Shown piece after piece: positions 1 to 14,000 of a stretch of DNA of 64,000 nt (position 1 is the stretch's first letter; each line of letters starts with the position of its first letter). A program made the position numbers and the translations under genes. Source of the DNA: Diadema setosum (Eukaryota > Echinodermata > Echinoidea > Diadematoida > Diadematidae). Under the pieces are notes generated by a model. The model searched no databases. It saw only the letters and a list, made by a program, of their open reading frames with translations, and was not told the DNA's origin. The DNA lies in NCBI GenBank assembly GCA_033980235.1, contig CM067076.1, forward strand, positions 30,170,968-30,234,967, written 5' to 3'.

Positions 1-3000
1 TTATAGTTTATTGAGAAAAGTAGTAATATCTCATATTGTAGGCTTTATTGCAAAATGTGTATATGGTAGGATGTTTTGTGATACAAATAACCTTTTTAAA
101 TCACTGCTCATAATGGTAAACAATACCTTTAACTTCAAAATATTTCTGCATTTCATGTCATAAGTCTTCTATACAATGTCTGTGTAGTTTACTGCATGTG
201 CTACTGAATCACCTATATCAATATAATCGACATGTATCTAATTCATATATTTTTTCCTGCTTTCTACTGACAAAACCTTTAATTAGTGCAAAGCCAGTGT
301 TTTTGCAATATTGTTCAAAACAGCAGTTTTGAATGGACTTCCTACTTCAATGTGCAACTTAACAATTTTACGTGTCCCAGCATTGAGTCATAGTGCCCTC
401 TCATTGTGACATCACAGTGATGTCTCATTGTAACGTCATCATATGCCTTTAGTCATTTGTTTGTTTATAATATTTATACCACCTAATATTTGTTAATACA
501 ATTGTACATTATAATAGACTAATATTGGACAGTTTAGAATAAAGATTACGTGAATTAATATTTGCATAGGGACCAAATTTAGTAGTATAATATGACCATT
601 GGATTATTTATTGCATGCAAGTCTTTATGGCATTATTCATCCATTATGCTCCGTTGTATAGTCTTTCCATTACTCTTCATGTGATTGGTATTTTTTTTGT
701 ACTGAAAATACCAGTACGATGAAAGTACAGTCAACCTTGCCTAAGTTGAATTTATATGGACTGAAGAAATAGCTTCGACTTTTAGAGAAAGTTTGACTTA
801 TGAGAGATTTAAATTAAAAGAATGCAAAGAGAAGAGGACTTGAAAAGACCTGCGACTTCGGCAATTATTCAACTTATGTGAGGTTGATTAAAGCAAGGTT
901 GATAGTAACTGCACTGAATTTAATATCAGTTGAAGTCTGAGAAAGATTTGCAAGCTGGTAGTTGTGTGCTCTGCAAAGAAAAAAAAATTACAGTTGAATT
1001 TATTATTTGGCAATTTATGATTTAGCTCTACAAATGATATCTGAATAATATATGTAAATCCAATTTTGAATTGACCTTTATTGATAGACCTTTAAGTATA
1101 TCTACTCATACTGCTGTTAAGGAGAACATTTTATCTGGAGCAGCACGTAACATATTTGTTTGTTTGTATGTTTTGTTTGTTTTGTTTTTTGTTTTTCAAA
1201 TGAAAGGGCCTGTCCATTTGTGATTCCAAAGATGCTATAGTAATGCATACAATGAATGGGCATAGTGATTGATTGATTTGGTTTTTGTTGTTTCTTGCCT
1301 TCAGTTAATCACATGACATTGTTTATTTCTTGTCAGCCACTGAGCTGGGTTTCTTTTTTCTTTTTGGCTTTTGCAATGTTCAGTGCAGCTGTCAGAGATA
1401 TAGCAAATTGAAGAGATGAGTGCTGTTTACAAGATATCTGTTTGCAATGTGACATGTTTGCGATTGCAGGTTTTTCTGTGTGATGTACATGTATGTGCTC
1501 TGTGTTATCTGATGCTAGGCGTCATGCGAGTGATAATAGTTCTGTTTGGGTGTGTCTATTGTATATATGCTGATTAATATGAATCAGTATATTAAAAGTT
1601 CTTTGTATTTTGCTAGAAGCTTGTGTCTGTAATGCATCAGCCGTGTGCAACAGGGCAGATCCCAGCTAAATAGCTGGGCCTTAATCGCGACAAATACTTA
1701 ACCCTGTGCGTGTTTTCAGTGCTGATTGACACAGAAAACCCTGTCGTGTTGTATGCAGTGTCCGAAGTCCATGGTACTGGAATAGTTACTTGTCCATTCC
1801 ATCGCTGATCAGGCGAAGAAACAATAATGTTATCAGTGAGTCTACTATTGACCGTCGTAGTACAGTCTTTAGAAGCTATTTACAACATGTATATGGACTG
1901 ATCTAATATGTAGTCATCATGTAATGCAATGTCTGTCTTTTGTTTAAATATTGTTTTATTCTTGTTTTCTTTGTTGCCGAGTGTAAGCCATCATTTTTAA
2001 GTTTATGTTGACAAAAATGCATGAAAAAGTGAAGATGATCAGTGGATCTGTGATGAGCATGTGTGGAAGCATGATGAGGCTTGCTGAAGTAGCGCTCATT
2101 GTTGATTGAATTGTTTTAATGTGCTTAAGTGCGTAATGGTACATGTAGCTTGAGAACATACATGGTGCCTTAATATAGCTGGGCATGCTCGTGTGGAGAT
2201 ACAACAACAAAAACATAAATTCTGGTTACACCGTACCTCTTTACCGGTAATGTGTCTTGTTTGTATGTTCAGCGTGCATATTTTAGGTGGCATGCGGACG
2301 AAACGTACCTTGCCATTGGTCCATATAGGGGTGGATCCAAGAATTCCGGAAAGGAGGGTGCAAAATAAAAAATAAAAATAAAGGTGGGCATGCGCCATCT
2401 TTCATGCTTTTCTTTTTCTTTTTCTATTTTAATTTTAACAAAAAATAAAGGGGGTGCCCCCCTTGATCCGCTACTGCCATGGTAGGATCGCCCTATGCAA
2501 ATCATTCAGAACAATAGCTTTACAGATTATGTGTGTATATAGTGAGCCTTGGAACATTCAGAGAGCAGATATTTTCGTATGAAGAGTTTGGACATCTCCA
2601 TTCTCAATTACCATGTCATCTGAATGGGTCTTGGATAAAAGTGTAGTCTGAGATGCATTTGAATTGAAATTTAAGACAAGATCCAAAGAATGAGTCAGTA
2701 ATAGCTGTTGATATGGAGGAGAAAATTTTTCTTCATTTTTATATTAATTTATTTAGTTATTGGTACTAAAATGCGAGCTGTAGTGTAAAATGCGACATTT
2801 TCATTTTGTAATGTACCTAATACCTAAAAGACCACCAAGCATTATGGATTTGTTTGTGTTGGCCAGTGAGCTTTCAAAATATTGGCATGTACGTGTACGT
2901 TGGCATGAAACCTGCAGTCAGCATAGGTCAATACTGAGGCCTAGCTGCCACTGAGTCAGCTGGTTGGCTAACGCAATGCATGCGTCTGTATAATTATGTG

Positions 3001-3600
3001 CAAGTTTTGTCAGACATCTACATAGGACAGATGTGAAGGGATGATATGGGTGCCATTGTGATAGAAGGAGATGGAAGAATCAGAAATTGGTCTATTGCTC
3101 TTCTGTGTCTTTTCTGTGTTTTTTTTTTCTTGTCTAGATGCAAAAGAGCATCACTTATTTTCATACGTAACAATAATACGCAGTTCATACTGTCTGTGAT
3201 ATGAAAATTACTGGCTGATTACTTCGTCTTGTGTCATCATTTTATAGTGTACCGTTTCCTTGTAGTGACAACTGTTTCATGTAATTGCTGTTGGGGCACA
3301 AACCCTTGAATCTTGAAAATGTCAAATGTTCAGGAGAGAGAGAGAGAGTGGAAAAAAAGATAAGCAAAATATGAAGCCACAGCTCTATAACAAATTGGAT
3401 ATGGCCTCTCCTTTGATAGGCCGTGGTGGCTTCACTTTTGGGTTTAGACAACTCGGATTTGGACAGGACAATACCATGAATGATTATCTAAGGAATAAGC
3501 CAAGAAAAGCGGTTTTCTTCACTACAAGGTTTTATTACCCGACTTATCACAAATTCAGAGAGAGCAGATATCTATTAAACTGCTTCAAAAAATATGGCTG
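1..3600. other. Non-coding stretch
   Basis: AT-rich sequence without a convincing exon. It holds one Tigger-like MITE (listed separately) and a short AG run near 3333-3350. A fragment at about 66-135 resembles 52995-53105, so it is probably an interspersed repeat. No open frame here shows recognisable protein similarity. Confidence 0.5.
728..914. repeat. Tigger/pogo-like MITE, copy 1
   Basis: Starts with TACAGTCAACCTTGCCTAAG and ends with the inverted counterpart ...AGCAAGGTTGATAGTA. The ends are flanked by TA, as expected for Tc1/mariner-pogo class insertions. The interior is also palindromic (CTTCGACTT / AAGTTTGACTTATG). No transposase is present. The same family recurs at 11128-11308. Confidence 0.7.
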
Positions 3601-3842
3601 TATAAGGAGCCTTTCAATGCATTAAGTTTCAGTACTTGATGCTCCTGTTAAATGACAAAATTGCAATACTGTACATACATTGTATAACAAAAGGACACTG
3701 CAAGTCTCAAGGACCATTATAGCTGGAGTGGCCTGGAATCTGGTGTTTGAGGAAATATTCACCTTTCTAATCAGCACAGTTTTGTGAGTAAAATAACTTT
3801 GCAAGTACATGAGCCAAATTACAGTATAGCACTGGACAATGC

Positions 3843-3846
<4 letters not shown>

Positions 3847-3909
<63 letters not shown>

Positions 3910-3949
3910 CACACACACACGCACGCACACACACACACACACACACATA
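3847..3949. repeat. (AC)n microsatellite
   Basis: About 100 bp of nearly pure CA/TG dinucleotide with a few CG interruptions. It explains the long His/Thr and Cys/Val open frames on both strands, which are not genes. Confidence 0.97.
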
Positions 3950-4295
3950 CATTACTGTACATACATTCAGAGACAAATATTTTAGTGATTTTTCTCCCTA
4001 GAAGTCCTTATGAGGTTCCAGCTTTTGAACAATTCAGTATATATCAAAACATTTTCAAGTAGGACAACTTGGCTATGAAGGCAACAGATATCTGATTGGA
4101 AAAAGAAAATTAAATACAATTTAATATGTAGTTTGTTTTATAGTGCAATGTTTGCCATAGAATGTTTTACAAACTTCACAATTAACTTGATCTTTTAGCC
4201 ACCTTTTAAATATCTCATTAGATTTGCATTTATAGATAGGCCTTGATCCTGCACTTAAATCCAAATTTGTTTATGGATGAACATGTGGAACTATT

Positions 4296-4986
4296 TGTGA
4301 CCCTGCACCTCAAAACAAACAAAAAGTCGCCAGACATGAATTTTTAGTTAAGACCATATTCTGAAAGAGCAGACTTTAAGCTTTAAAATGATGTACAACT
4401 CAAATCAAATGGACTCTCCTAACCTATCTAAATATTGGAAAGAAAGCACAAACTCAGCAAAGTGTGAACTGAGAAAAGAGGCTCTGAAGTAGTGTCTATT
4501 CAAGCGCTTAATCTTTACCAAACCGTGATGGCTGTGTGATGAATGGGACAAAAAACAGAAAGTAAACCACCAGAGTAACAACAATGAAGGGATAATCAGA
4601 TTAAACTGAAATTAAGCATGCCTCATTAACACATTCTGTCCATAATTAATGCCAACTTTCAAAGCAGTACCACTATCCTTTCAAAAGTTATTAGAGTTGA
4701 AAGTGAAGAGTGTGGACAAGGTTTTTCAGAAATGAAAAAGGGATTCTAAAGACACACCTAATCACACTATTCTACCAAAAATGTTCGAGATAAACTGCTA
4801 AAAAAACCACGCTTTTCTGCCCGTTTTATGATACCAAATTTTAGTATAATGTAAAAGAAGACCCGCTCTTTCAGAAAATATGAAAAATTCAAGTTCAGCT
4901 AGGTTGACCCATTTCATTTATTTTCAGTCTTCAAGCAAAATCAGTGTGTGCGACTTTATGTTCGTTTTGAAGTGCACGGTCACATT
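4296..4986. repeat. Palindromic MITE of about 690 bp
   Basis: The left end (TGTGACCCTGCACCTCAAAA) and the right end (...TTTTGAAGTGCACGGTCACA) are inverted copies. The similarity continues inward through AAAGTCGC / GCGACTTT. A possible ATTT flanking duplication is visible. There is no coding capacity. It lies just beyond the likely end of the CSTF2 transcript. Confidence 0.7.
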
Positions 4987-5109
4987 TTGTGTCTTCATTT
5001 GTATATTGTGATACAGGATAAAACTTATTTCCAAATGAATCCAACAAAACAAATAGCTAAAATCAAATGGAACTTTACAGAGAGATAGTTTTCTGGAAGG
5101 TAGCTAGTG

Positions 5110-7213
5110 ATTTATTTCAATTCTCACTTAAATTGTACCATGTGCCACCTCTTTATTGACGGCACATTGTTTAATATACACAATGTACAAGTAACAAATG
5201 GATGTCTTAAGTAACTTGCATAAAAACCAACAGTACAAAGAACACAATTGAAGAGTGTTTGAATGCAAGATTTTTTTTTTTATTTAGTCGGGGGAAAAAA
5301 AAAATCATTCCAGAATCAACTTGAGAATGCAAATCAATGATTTGTTATGTACTAGTACAATTGAATGTTATTTTTGTAATGCCTAACTTTGCCAAAACTA
5401 CTGACAATATAGTGGCATGACTAGCACCCAAATCAAAATATTGTTTCCATGAAGGAGGTCAAATGAATTCAGTGGCAAGGCATACATGTAAGACTTATTA
5501 CAATGAATGACATATGTCAATGTTCTCAATGCAAAAAGTGTTGTTTGAGCAAACCCATGGCTCAGGAGCAATGCATGATATCAAATGACGACTGTACATC
5601 ACAACCAATGCATATTGAATTTTTTTCATTTAATTTTTTTTTATATTTTTAAACACATTATTAGCAGGATGGACATAGTCTCAACTTAAAGTATTTGACT
5701 TCTCAGATACTGATGGGTTGAAATCTATATCAGCACATCAAAGGAATGAATTTACTACCCGATACATTTGTACTTTGGATGATATCAAGTTTTGTTCTTG
5801 GTTTTACACAGATGGATAAAGTACCCAAATTTTCTGAAATTTCATGAAGGTTTAATCAACAGCATGTAGCCTCAATGAACTAACTGTAAACATCGGCATT
5901 TTCCCCCCATGCTCAATTCAGTTGAACAATGAATTTTATGTGCTCTATGTATTAACTGGTTAGCAAGTTATACACACCCACTAGTTAACACATTTCTAGA
6001 TATGATATGAATTTACATGCTGAAAGTACATGGAACACGATATCGCAATTTTCATTTTCAAAATGAAATCATATTACATGAAATGTGCAAAACCTTCCTC
6101 ATCACAAAATATTTCCAGTTTACACTAAAGCTGGAATTGGCATGAATGCCAAAGAAAAAATGGCCCACACCACAATACCCATACAATCCCTCTTTTCTTC
6201 TCATTGCTAGTGGAAAAAAAACATATTCCATCATACATCATGTTGCAAATAAAGTACATATATTGGTGAAACATAACCAAAAGAAGCAAAAAAAAACAAA
6301 ATAAACAAACTAAAAACCACCACTTTTCTTTTGTTGGAATACAGAAAATCAAATTACCTTGCAAGGTGACAATGGGTTAACTTTTGTAATTCCAGACATT
6401 TTTTTTTTTTAAATTCTCTTTCAATTTTGTCCCAGTTGGCAAAAGTATTATAAGCTGTTACATCTCGGGCTGTGGAGCATAAACTGCACGTCATACCAAA
6501 TCTCTTTCCAAATAATACTACCATGGGATATGCCACATACATTGTATGTATAGCTATAGTCATCTTTTATAATTGGTGAATGAAAACTCAAGCATTAGTT
6601 GGGAAGCAGATGAAAGTGAGTGGTATCTAAAGGAATGGTATGGTTTTAGAAACTTTGATTCTTAGAGGAATTTAAATTTTACTTGATGAAAATCGTTTTT
6701 GAAAGGGCTGAAATCATATCCAAAAACACCGTAAATCAAAGGTCCCTCTAAGTTTCGACTAGGAGTTACTGGATGGAGACTGTACATTGCAAGTTTGAGA
6801 CTGCATGTTGCTGGGTGTAGACAACATGTTGCTAGGCACTGACTGCACATCGTTAGGTTGGACTGCAATTTGCTTGGTGAAGACTGGGAGTTGACTGGTG
6901 GCAACTGCACATCACTGAGTTGAGACTGCATGTTGCTCATCATAGACTAGACTAAGAGCTACTAGGAGGAGACTCTGTTGCTAAGTGAAGGCTCCATGTT
7001 GCTAGATGGAGACCGAGAGATGCTTGGTGTCGTTTAATACGCTGGTGACAAGACTGGTTGACGTAGACAGAGAGACGCTGAAAATGGATTCTCAACGAGA
7101 CGTAAGCAGCTGCACAGGGAGGATGTGTGGTTGATTTTTTTTTTTTTTTTTTTTTGGGGGGGGGGGGTAAGGGGTCGAGGAGGGGGAAACAGATGGCTGG
7201 TGACAGGTGAGAC
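5110..7213 (-). other. Probable CSTF2 3' UTR
   Basis: No coding signal is seen downstream of the CSTF2 stop. On the minus strand AATAAA hexamers occur at 5157-5152 and 5117-5112, so a 3' UTR of about 2 kb is plausible. Within it, 6760-6945 holds a degenerate repeat of roughly 24 bp built on GAGACTGCATGTTGCT, and 7133-7167 is a T-tract running straight into a G-tract. The end of the transcript is inferred only from the hexamers. Confidence 0.4.
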
Positions 7214-7935
7214 CTAGATGGGTAGCCCTCCCCCTTGACTGCGAGATATTTGCTCCTTTAACACCATGATGCTAGCCCGCTGCTCTGGTGGAAGGAGGTT
7301 GATCTGCTCCGGAGACAGCTGCAAGACCTGCATAATCAGTGCAGCCTGGATGGAAGAGAAAACGTAGAAACATAATCATCATTTAATCGAATTCACTCGC
7401 CGGGAAATATGGGTCCTTCATTGGAAGCAAAGTAAATATAGTGTCCATGATATCGTTACTTTTTAACTTCACAGTAAAATATTACCAATATTGACTAGTA
7501 ATTTTACAAGTGCTACATGTATTCCTCTTCTCTCTATTTCATTAGTTTTATTCAATATATTTTGATGTCACTTTTAGAGTCAGTCTGTCCACTTGTCTTT
7601 AAATCACTCAATGCCTTCAAGTTGTGTCCATATCTACCAGTATCCTCTTATCTACGAATCTACCTATCTCTTGGTTTATCTACCAATCCATCCATCTGTC
7701 TATCTGTTTTTAATAGCTATCTATCTACATATCCATTGATCTATCTATCAGTCTATCCATCGGTCTATCAATCGTTTTGTTACATCCAAACCCTTAAAGT
7801 GTATAAAGAATATCTAGATGACAATGTTGGGCCCTGAATTTTACTTTGCTGTATTCGGAATTTCATTACAACCGTGTTCAACAGAAGTGCACTGTATCTA
7901 CCTATCCAGCCATCTGCCTGCTTATCTATGTATCA

Positions 7936-8019
<84 letters not shown>

Positions 8020-11000
8020 ATATATCTATCTATCTATCTAGCTAGCTAGCTATATGTCTATTTCCTTTCTTTATTTCTTTTTATCAATCTCTTTCTATTT
8101 CCTATTTCTGTGTTCAAACACAACAATCTGGCTGTCTAGATATCTCTGAGTGTGCTGCTATTCAGTTCCTTCATCTCTCTATCTGCCTACACAAAAAGTA
8201 TAATTCACCTTTTCTTGGTCCTGTTGGGTTGGTTGAGTAGACTGTGACATGTTGATGTTCTGAGCAAGCTGCGACAGGTTCTGGAGGGATATGGAAAAGG
8301 TAGGGTAAGAAATTAAAGAGAGACTGATTTAACCCAGTTTCAGTCACTGCATTCCTGTGGTTTGAGCCTGCATTCTTTATCATGAACTGAATATGCATTC
8401 TTGGCGTTTCACATGGCAGAATACACAAATTATCTTTGTTTTGAGCATTCTGTTGGTCAAACAAAATTGTTAAGACTGCAATATGCTTCTTCCTTGCTAA
8501 AATCTATAACCAACTTGTAAATCGGCAGCTCACGTAGGATATTTAAGTACTTGACTTGCACTCATTTCCTAGAATCAAAATACGAAATAACAATTCACGT
8601 AACAAACAAAAATAATCCCCCCACTTTTACTTTCAAGATAGTTTCAAAAGATGCGAAATGCATGAAAATTTCCACAATTTGAAAATTTCCATTTTACATG
8701 AGTTCAGCAAGACTTCCTGAAACTGACCACAAAAAAAAAAAACAAGATAGAAAGAGAGAGAAGGAGGGAGAGAGAGAGGGAGAGAGGGAGAGGGGGAGAC
8801 AGACTCACTGATGGTACAGAAGGAACATTCCGCTCCTGGTTTCTTGGGTCGGCCATCCTCGGATCGCTGGTTCCGCCTGAGGGCCTCCCTCCCATGGACC
8901 CCATTCCATGGGGCTCCCCACGGTCGTAGCTCGAGGACCTGGGGTCCCCCCGACGGGGGTCATGGGACACAGAATCCGCCCCAACACCCCTTGGTCCTGA
9001 GGGCATCCCACCTCCACGATTCATTGGCATTTCTGAGAGAAGACATAGAGTGAAGTCCTCCAGGTCAATATCAACAACTGACAGTAAATAAGCCTACAAC
9101 TGGTGATTGATACAGGACAGACTCAAATATTGATATTTAAACACATCACAACAGCTCAGAGGCATCTGATATTACATTGTAAACTGGTATGTTTCTGACA
9201 AACAATAGGTAAAGCAACTTTTATTGATATTTCTTGATATAAGCTATGCATTTCACATGCAGGAAGTGTCTGTTTTGGTAACAGCTTTATGATATTCATC
9301 TGTCTGTGCAGAGTTTGTAGAAAACATGTCCAAGCGATCTGTCAAATTGATTCAAAATTGATGAACACTATTATTATATTTCCATCCTATCTGGGTGAAG
9401 GCAAAAAAAAAAAAGTTGTTTGTCTGTCACATACATAATATTCCTATGACAAATCAACAATCACAGCTTTATTGCACATAAAACAAAGAAAGATTTATTT
9501 CTTTAAAGAAAAATTGCAGTCTCATGAAGTGATTGTGGAACAGCATCATATATATATGGCAAAATAAACCAAATAATCTTGAAGAGCTCTTTTGATGTCC
9601 GGTACACTGGGGATTGTGGCATATTTACCTTGATTCATCATTCCAGGCTGGTTCATTCCAGGCCCACTGCTGCTGCCTCCCCCTCCAGGGCCCATATTCA
9701 TTCGCCCCTGGTCCATGCCACCATGCATCCTAACCTGCCGGCCTGGTCCTGGTCCCATGCCCTGGTTGATGTCTGGGGAGTTCATGCCAACGCCCTGGTT
9801 CATTGGTCCCGGGCCCATGCCTCCCTGTGGAGTCATGCCCCGGTTCATCCCCATGCCTTGGTTCATGCCACGGCCCATGTCCCCTGGTCCTTGGACCATC
9901 CCGCCCTGGGGGCCCATCCCACCCTGGGGACCCATCCCACCTTGGGGACCCATCCCACCCTGGGGACCCATCCCACTCTGGGGACCCATCCCACCCTGGG
10001 GGCCCATCCCACGGGGCATCCCACCGTGCATGTTCATATCTTGTGGCCCCATTCCTCCATGCCCCATATCCTGTGGTCCCATCCCTCTTGGACCCATTGG
10101 TCCCTGATTCATGGGCCCCTGACTCATAGGACCCTGATTCATGGGCCCTTGGTTCATGGGACCCTGATTCATGGGCCCTTGGTTCATGGGACCCTGATTC
10201 ATTGGCCCTTGGTTCATGGGACCCTGATTCATTCCAGGTCCCATATTTGGGTTCCTTCCTCTGGTGTTCATTCCCCCAGGGCCCCCTGGACCCATCTGGT
10301 GCTCTGGTCTGGGCCCGCCTGGTCCCATCTGGTGATCAGGCCTTGGACCTCCCATACCCATGCTCATTCCTTGGTTCCCTCCCATCATGGGCTGGTTATT
10401 CTGGGGACCTGGTCCGGGTCCCTGATGAGGTCCAGGACCCTTGTTCATGCTCTCGGGAGGTACCAGAGTCTGTGGAGCCTCCGTCTGCCTGTGAAGGAGA
10501 GTCTGGAGAGAACAAAAAGGGATCCATCAATAGAATTACGTAATATTGAACTTAAAGTGCAGAGAACCCTCACAGCTCAGAAATGCAATGTGAATTTCAA
10601 CGTTATATACACATCAAGGAACATACACTACAGTAAGCAGGCATATTCTGAATGAAAAAAAAACATAATTAATCCTCAGCAATATTTGCTGTCCTCAGAA
10701 TGAGCAAAGACTATCTCTACTCTGACAGCAGCAATACACTTCTTTGCAAAAATTAGGCTGAAAATAATTGTTTTCCATGACATCACTTTCAACGACTTTA
10801 AGATTCTTGCATAAATGCTATCACATGCATGCAGCATAATGGTATGTGCCCATGTATCATTTGACTACTTAGATTTTCCTAGCCTTGCTCCGTACTTCAA
10901 CATGTATACAGTACATCCTTTTCTCACTTGAGGAAGGACTGCTTGATTGGTCATTTTTCTTCTTTAAGTAACAACAATTTTGTCTTGTCCTTGCTCACCA

Positions 11001-14000
11001 CACAAGCTGCAGTCACGTTAGCCAATGACTACAGAGCCTATGGTGTACTTTATTGCTATAGTAACTTAAAACTGAATCCACAGACATTACATCATTATCT
11101 GCACCCAACACTCCATACAGTCATATACAGTCAACCTTGCTTAAGTTGACTTCGTATAGGTCCAACTATCGCCCAAGTTGAAGGTCTATTCAAGTCCCCA
11201 TCTCTTTATATTGTATCGATTTTAATCCCTCATAAGTCAAAATTTCTCTTAAGTCGAAGCTATTTCTTCAGTCCAAATAGATTCAACTTAGGCAAGGTTG
11301 ACTGTACCACTCATGACTTTCAGTCAAGGAGCAGCACTCTCCACTCACCATTGCCACGCTGGGATCCACAATCCGCATGACCACCTGTGCTTGCAGCAAG
11401 GCGTAGGCAAGTTGTGGGTTCTGCAGCAACATGTTGCGGGCCTCAACTGGGTTGTTCTGAATGACAATCTGCAACAGCAACAGAGGTCGATTGTTCAAGC
11501 AAAGTGGCCAAACAATCAACATCATATTTTGAGCATCAATTACCATAACATGTCAAACTAGAAATGTCGCTATGGTGACTGGTATGCCTCCGCCATAAAG
11601 TATAATTCTCCTAATAGGTCTACAGTACCTCTTGACAATGTGTGGTGACAGTTTCATCTAATCGGCAAAATATCAAAATGACATGTTATAATGTGTTGAG
11701 CGTTCACTTTACTTGAACTAGATTTACATTGTAATTAGATGAATGGCTACATTTTCTAAGAGAGCATGTATTTGGGGACACAAGGACTTTTAGTTGACTT
11801 TTAACAAAGTGTGATAGTTCTGCTGAATTTTTATTCTGATTCAAATTTCCAAGACACTTTCATTATGCGTTTTCTGATCAACATCAATTACATCAAAGTA
11901 AAAATATAAAACTTTTACTGCAAACAAATAACATAATTCACTGTTCTTCTTTTCTGCTGGTTTAACTGAGGTTCATTTGCAAATCTCCAATGAAGGTTCT
12001 AGCAGTTATGCTTCTATAACGCTCATCTGACATAAAACAACCGACATTAAAACACTTTGTCAAACTCCCTTTTTTTTTAACATCCAGATTTGCAAAAAAA
12101 AAAAAAATCAATCTTTTTCTCTTAGTCTCTTACCACCTCACTGACAGTTTTGATTCGCAAAAGTAACCATCCTAGAGAAATGCATCTAGTTTATGTTGAG
12201 ACTCTGTCTTTCATGTCTTCATGTTGTTGTTTTTTTGCCAAGCAGTTCTGCAAGGCAGAACTGAGCATGAAATCTCTGCGTAACATTTCTCCAAAGCGAC
12301 CTGTCACGTGAACATAGCACACGACCTACCTTCATCTGCTTCATGACCTCATACATCTGTTCGGGCGGCAGACTCGCCACGGCCCGGGAGATGGCTTCGG
12401 GGGCTTCCTGGGGTGGTACTGGCTCACCGTACGGAGACTACATAAAATTTGGGTTCAGCAGGGGAGAGCAATGTCAATTTTGAGGTCCGCATCCTCATGA
12501 TCAACTTTATCACAGATTTTTGCATTACATCCTAACATGCATTCAACATTCTATTAGTGCAATGTCATAAAGCAATGACATGCTTGAAAAAGAAACTTGC
12601 ACATGAGCTGAATACTGTAGAATGACAAACTTCTAAAAGTTCTCTTTTCCAGGAAAGATATCTGTCTTTGGATTATCTCCAGCTCATTCACTGCAGTTAA
12701 ATCTTGAAAAGTATGGTTAGGCAAGCACTACACAGTACCTAAAACCCAATACCTTCACAGGTCCTTGAGTGGGGTCCTCAACACCAGCTCCGAAACACTT
12801 TGTACTTTGGATGTGTGCTTGATATTAGTTTACAATATCAAGACTAACTTTTCCAAGTCACAATATAAAAGTGGTAGGATGATTGTGGGTAGTGCACCAC
12901 CCTGGGAAGGATACAGCTTGTTCTGACACCAAAACTGACACCCAAACAGGGGACTTGTTTAAAGTTGTAGCACTTGCAAAAACTGGAGTAGCCCATTTGC
13001 AATATGTTTGTAGGGTACATATCAATTCAAAGGAATCTGCAACCCCTTGCTTTTCAAGAATGATTACTTACTTCAGGTGGTGGCTGGCTTTGCTGCAGAG
13101 CGGCTGTAGCGAGAAATGGGAGAGAACACGTTGGTCAAGAATTTAACATGTCTGTAATGGGAGTGCATTCATCTAGATGGTTCTCAACTCTTGTGTTGTG
13201 ACAGTTTGACAGTGATCGATGAAGTCCTGTTTTGAACATTATCCTACATTATATTCTCTGGCTTAACCCTAATCAGGCTGGGGGGGGGGGGGGGGGCGGA
13301 ATCCGCCCCCTCGACGTTTCGCGCAATATCTTCGCAACGCGATAAGCTCCCGCAGCGATGTTTCATGACTTTTTTCTTTCAAGTATCGCGCAACTTATGA
13401 GACCAAAATTGTTGCGCCCGTGCGTACCATTTTGACACGACGCCCGTTTGAAAAAAATTTGTCAACCCCAAAATTGCTCCAAAACGTGATTTTGTGTACA
13501 AATCCAATGCAAATTGTGTTTTTTTTCAATTAATTCACATAAAAATTCATATCTTCACTTAGAATGGCCAAAATTAATTTATTTTAGCATAATAATGCTT
13601 CGAAAAATGTCTGTGACAAATTTTGGCCAAAAAACAAACAAAAACAAAAGTAAAAAAAAAAACGAAATACATAAGAAATTCAAAAAACAATGAAATACAT
13701 AAGAAATTAATTTCGATACAGATTTTTTTTATCCTATGTCTCAGAAGAATGATACAACATTTTAAAAAAGAAATTAGCTTAATTGGAGCATAAATAAGTG
13801 ATTAAGAGCCCCAAACTGATTTTATGCATAAATTACAATAATTAATTAATATAAAATATAAGAAAAATTTTTCGGAGAAAGCAACCCTACACTTTGATAG
13901 AATACGTCGCGGGCGTCGCGTGTGCCGATTTTCGATTCCATAGGCGAGATCTGAAGGGGGGGGGGGGGGGGGGCGGAATCCCCCCCAGATATAGCATAGC

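Noticed and set aside
3622..4062. Cys/Val- and His/Thr-rich frames
   Set aside because: Translation of the (AC)n microsatellite.
7133..7167. T-tract/G-tract junction as a special signal (also 32877-32905)
   Set aside because: Two similar junctions exist, but homopolymer runs are common here and nothing else is shared between the sites.
7517..8049. Tyr/Leu/Ser-rich frames
   Set aside because: Translation of (CTAT)n in a CSTF2 intron.
9579..10655. 358-codon plus-strand frame
   Set aside because: It is antisense to the G/M/P/Q-rich exon 6 of CSTF2. The sense exon has splice sites, phase and family context; the antisense one has none.
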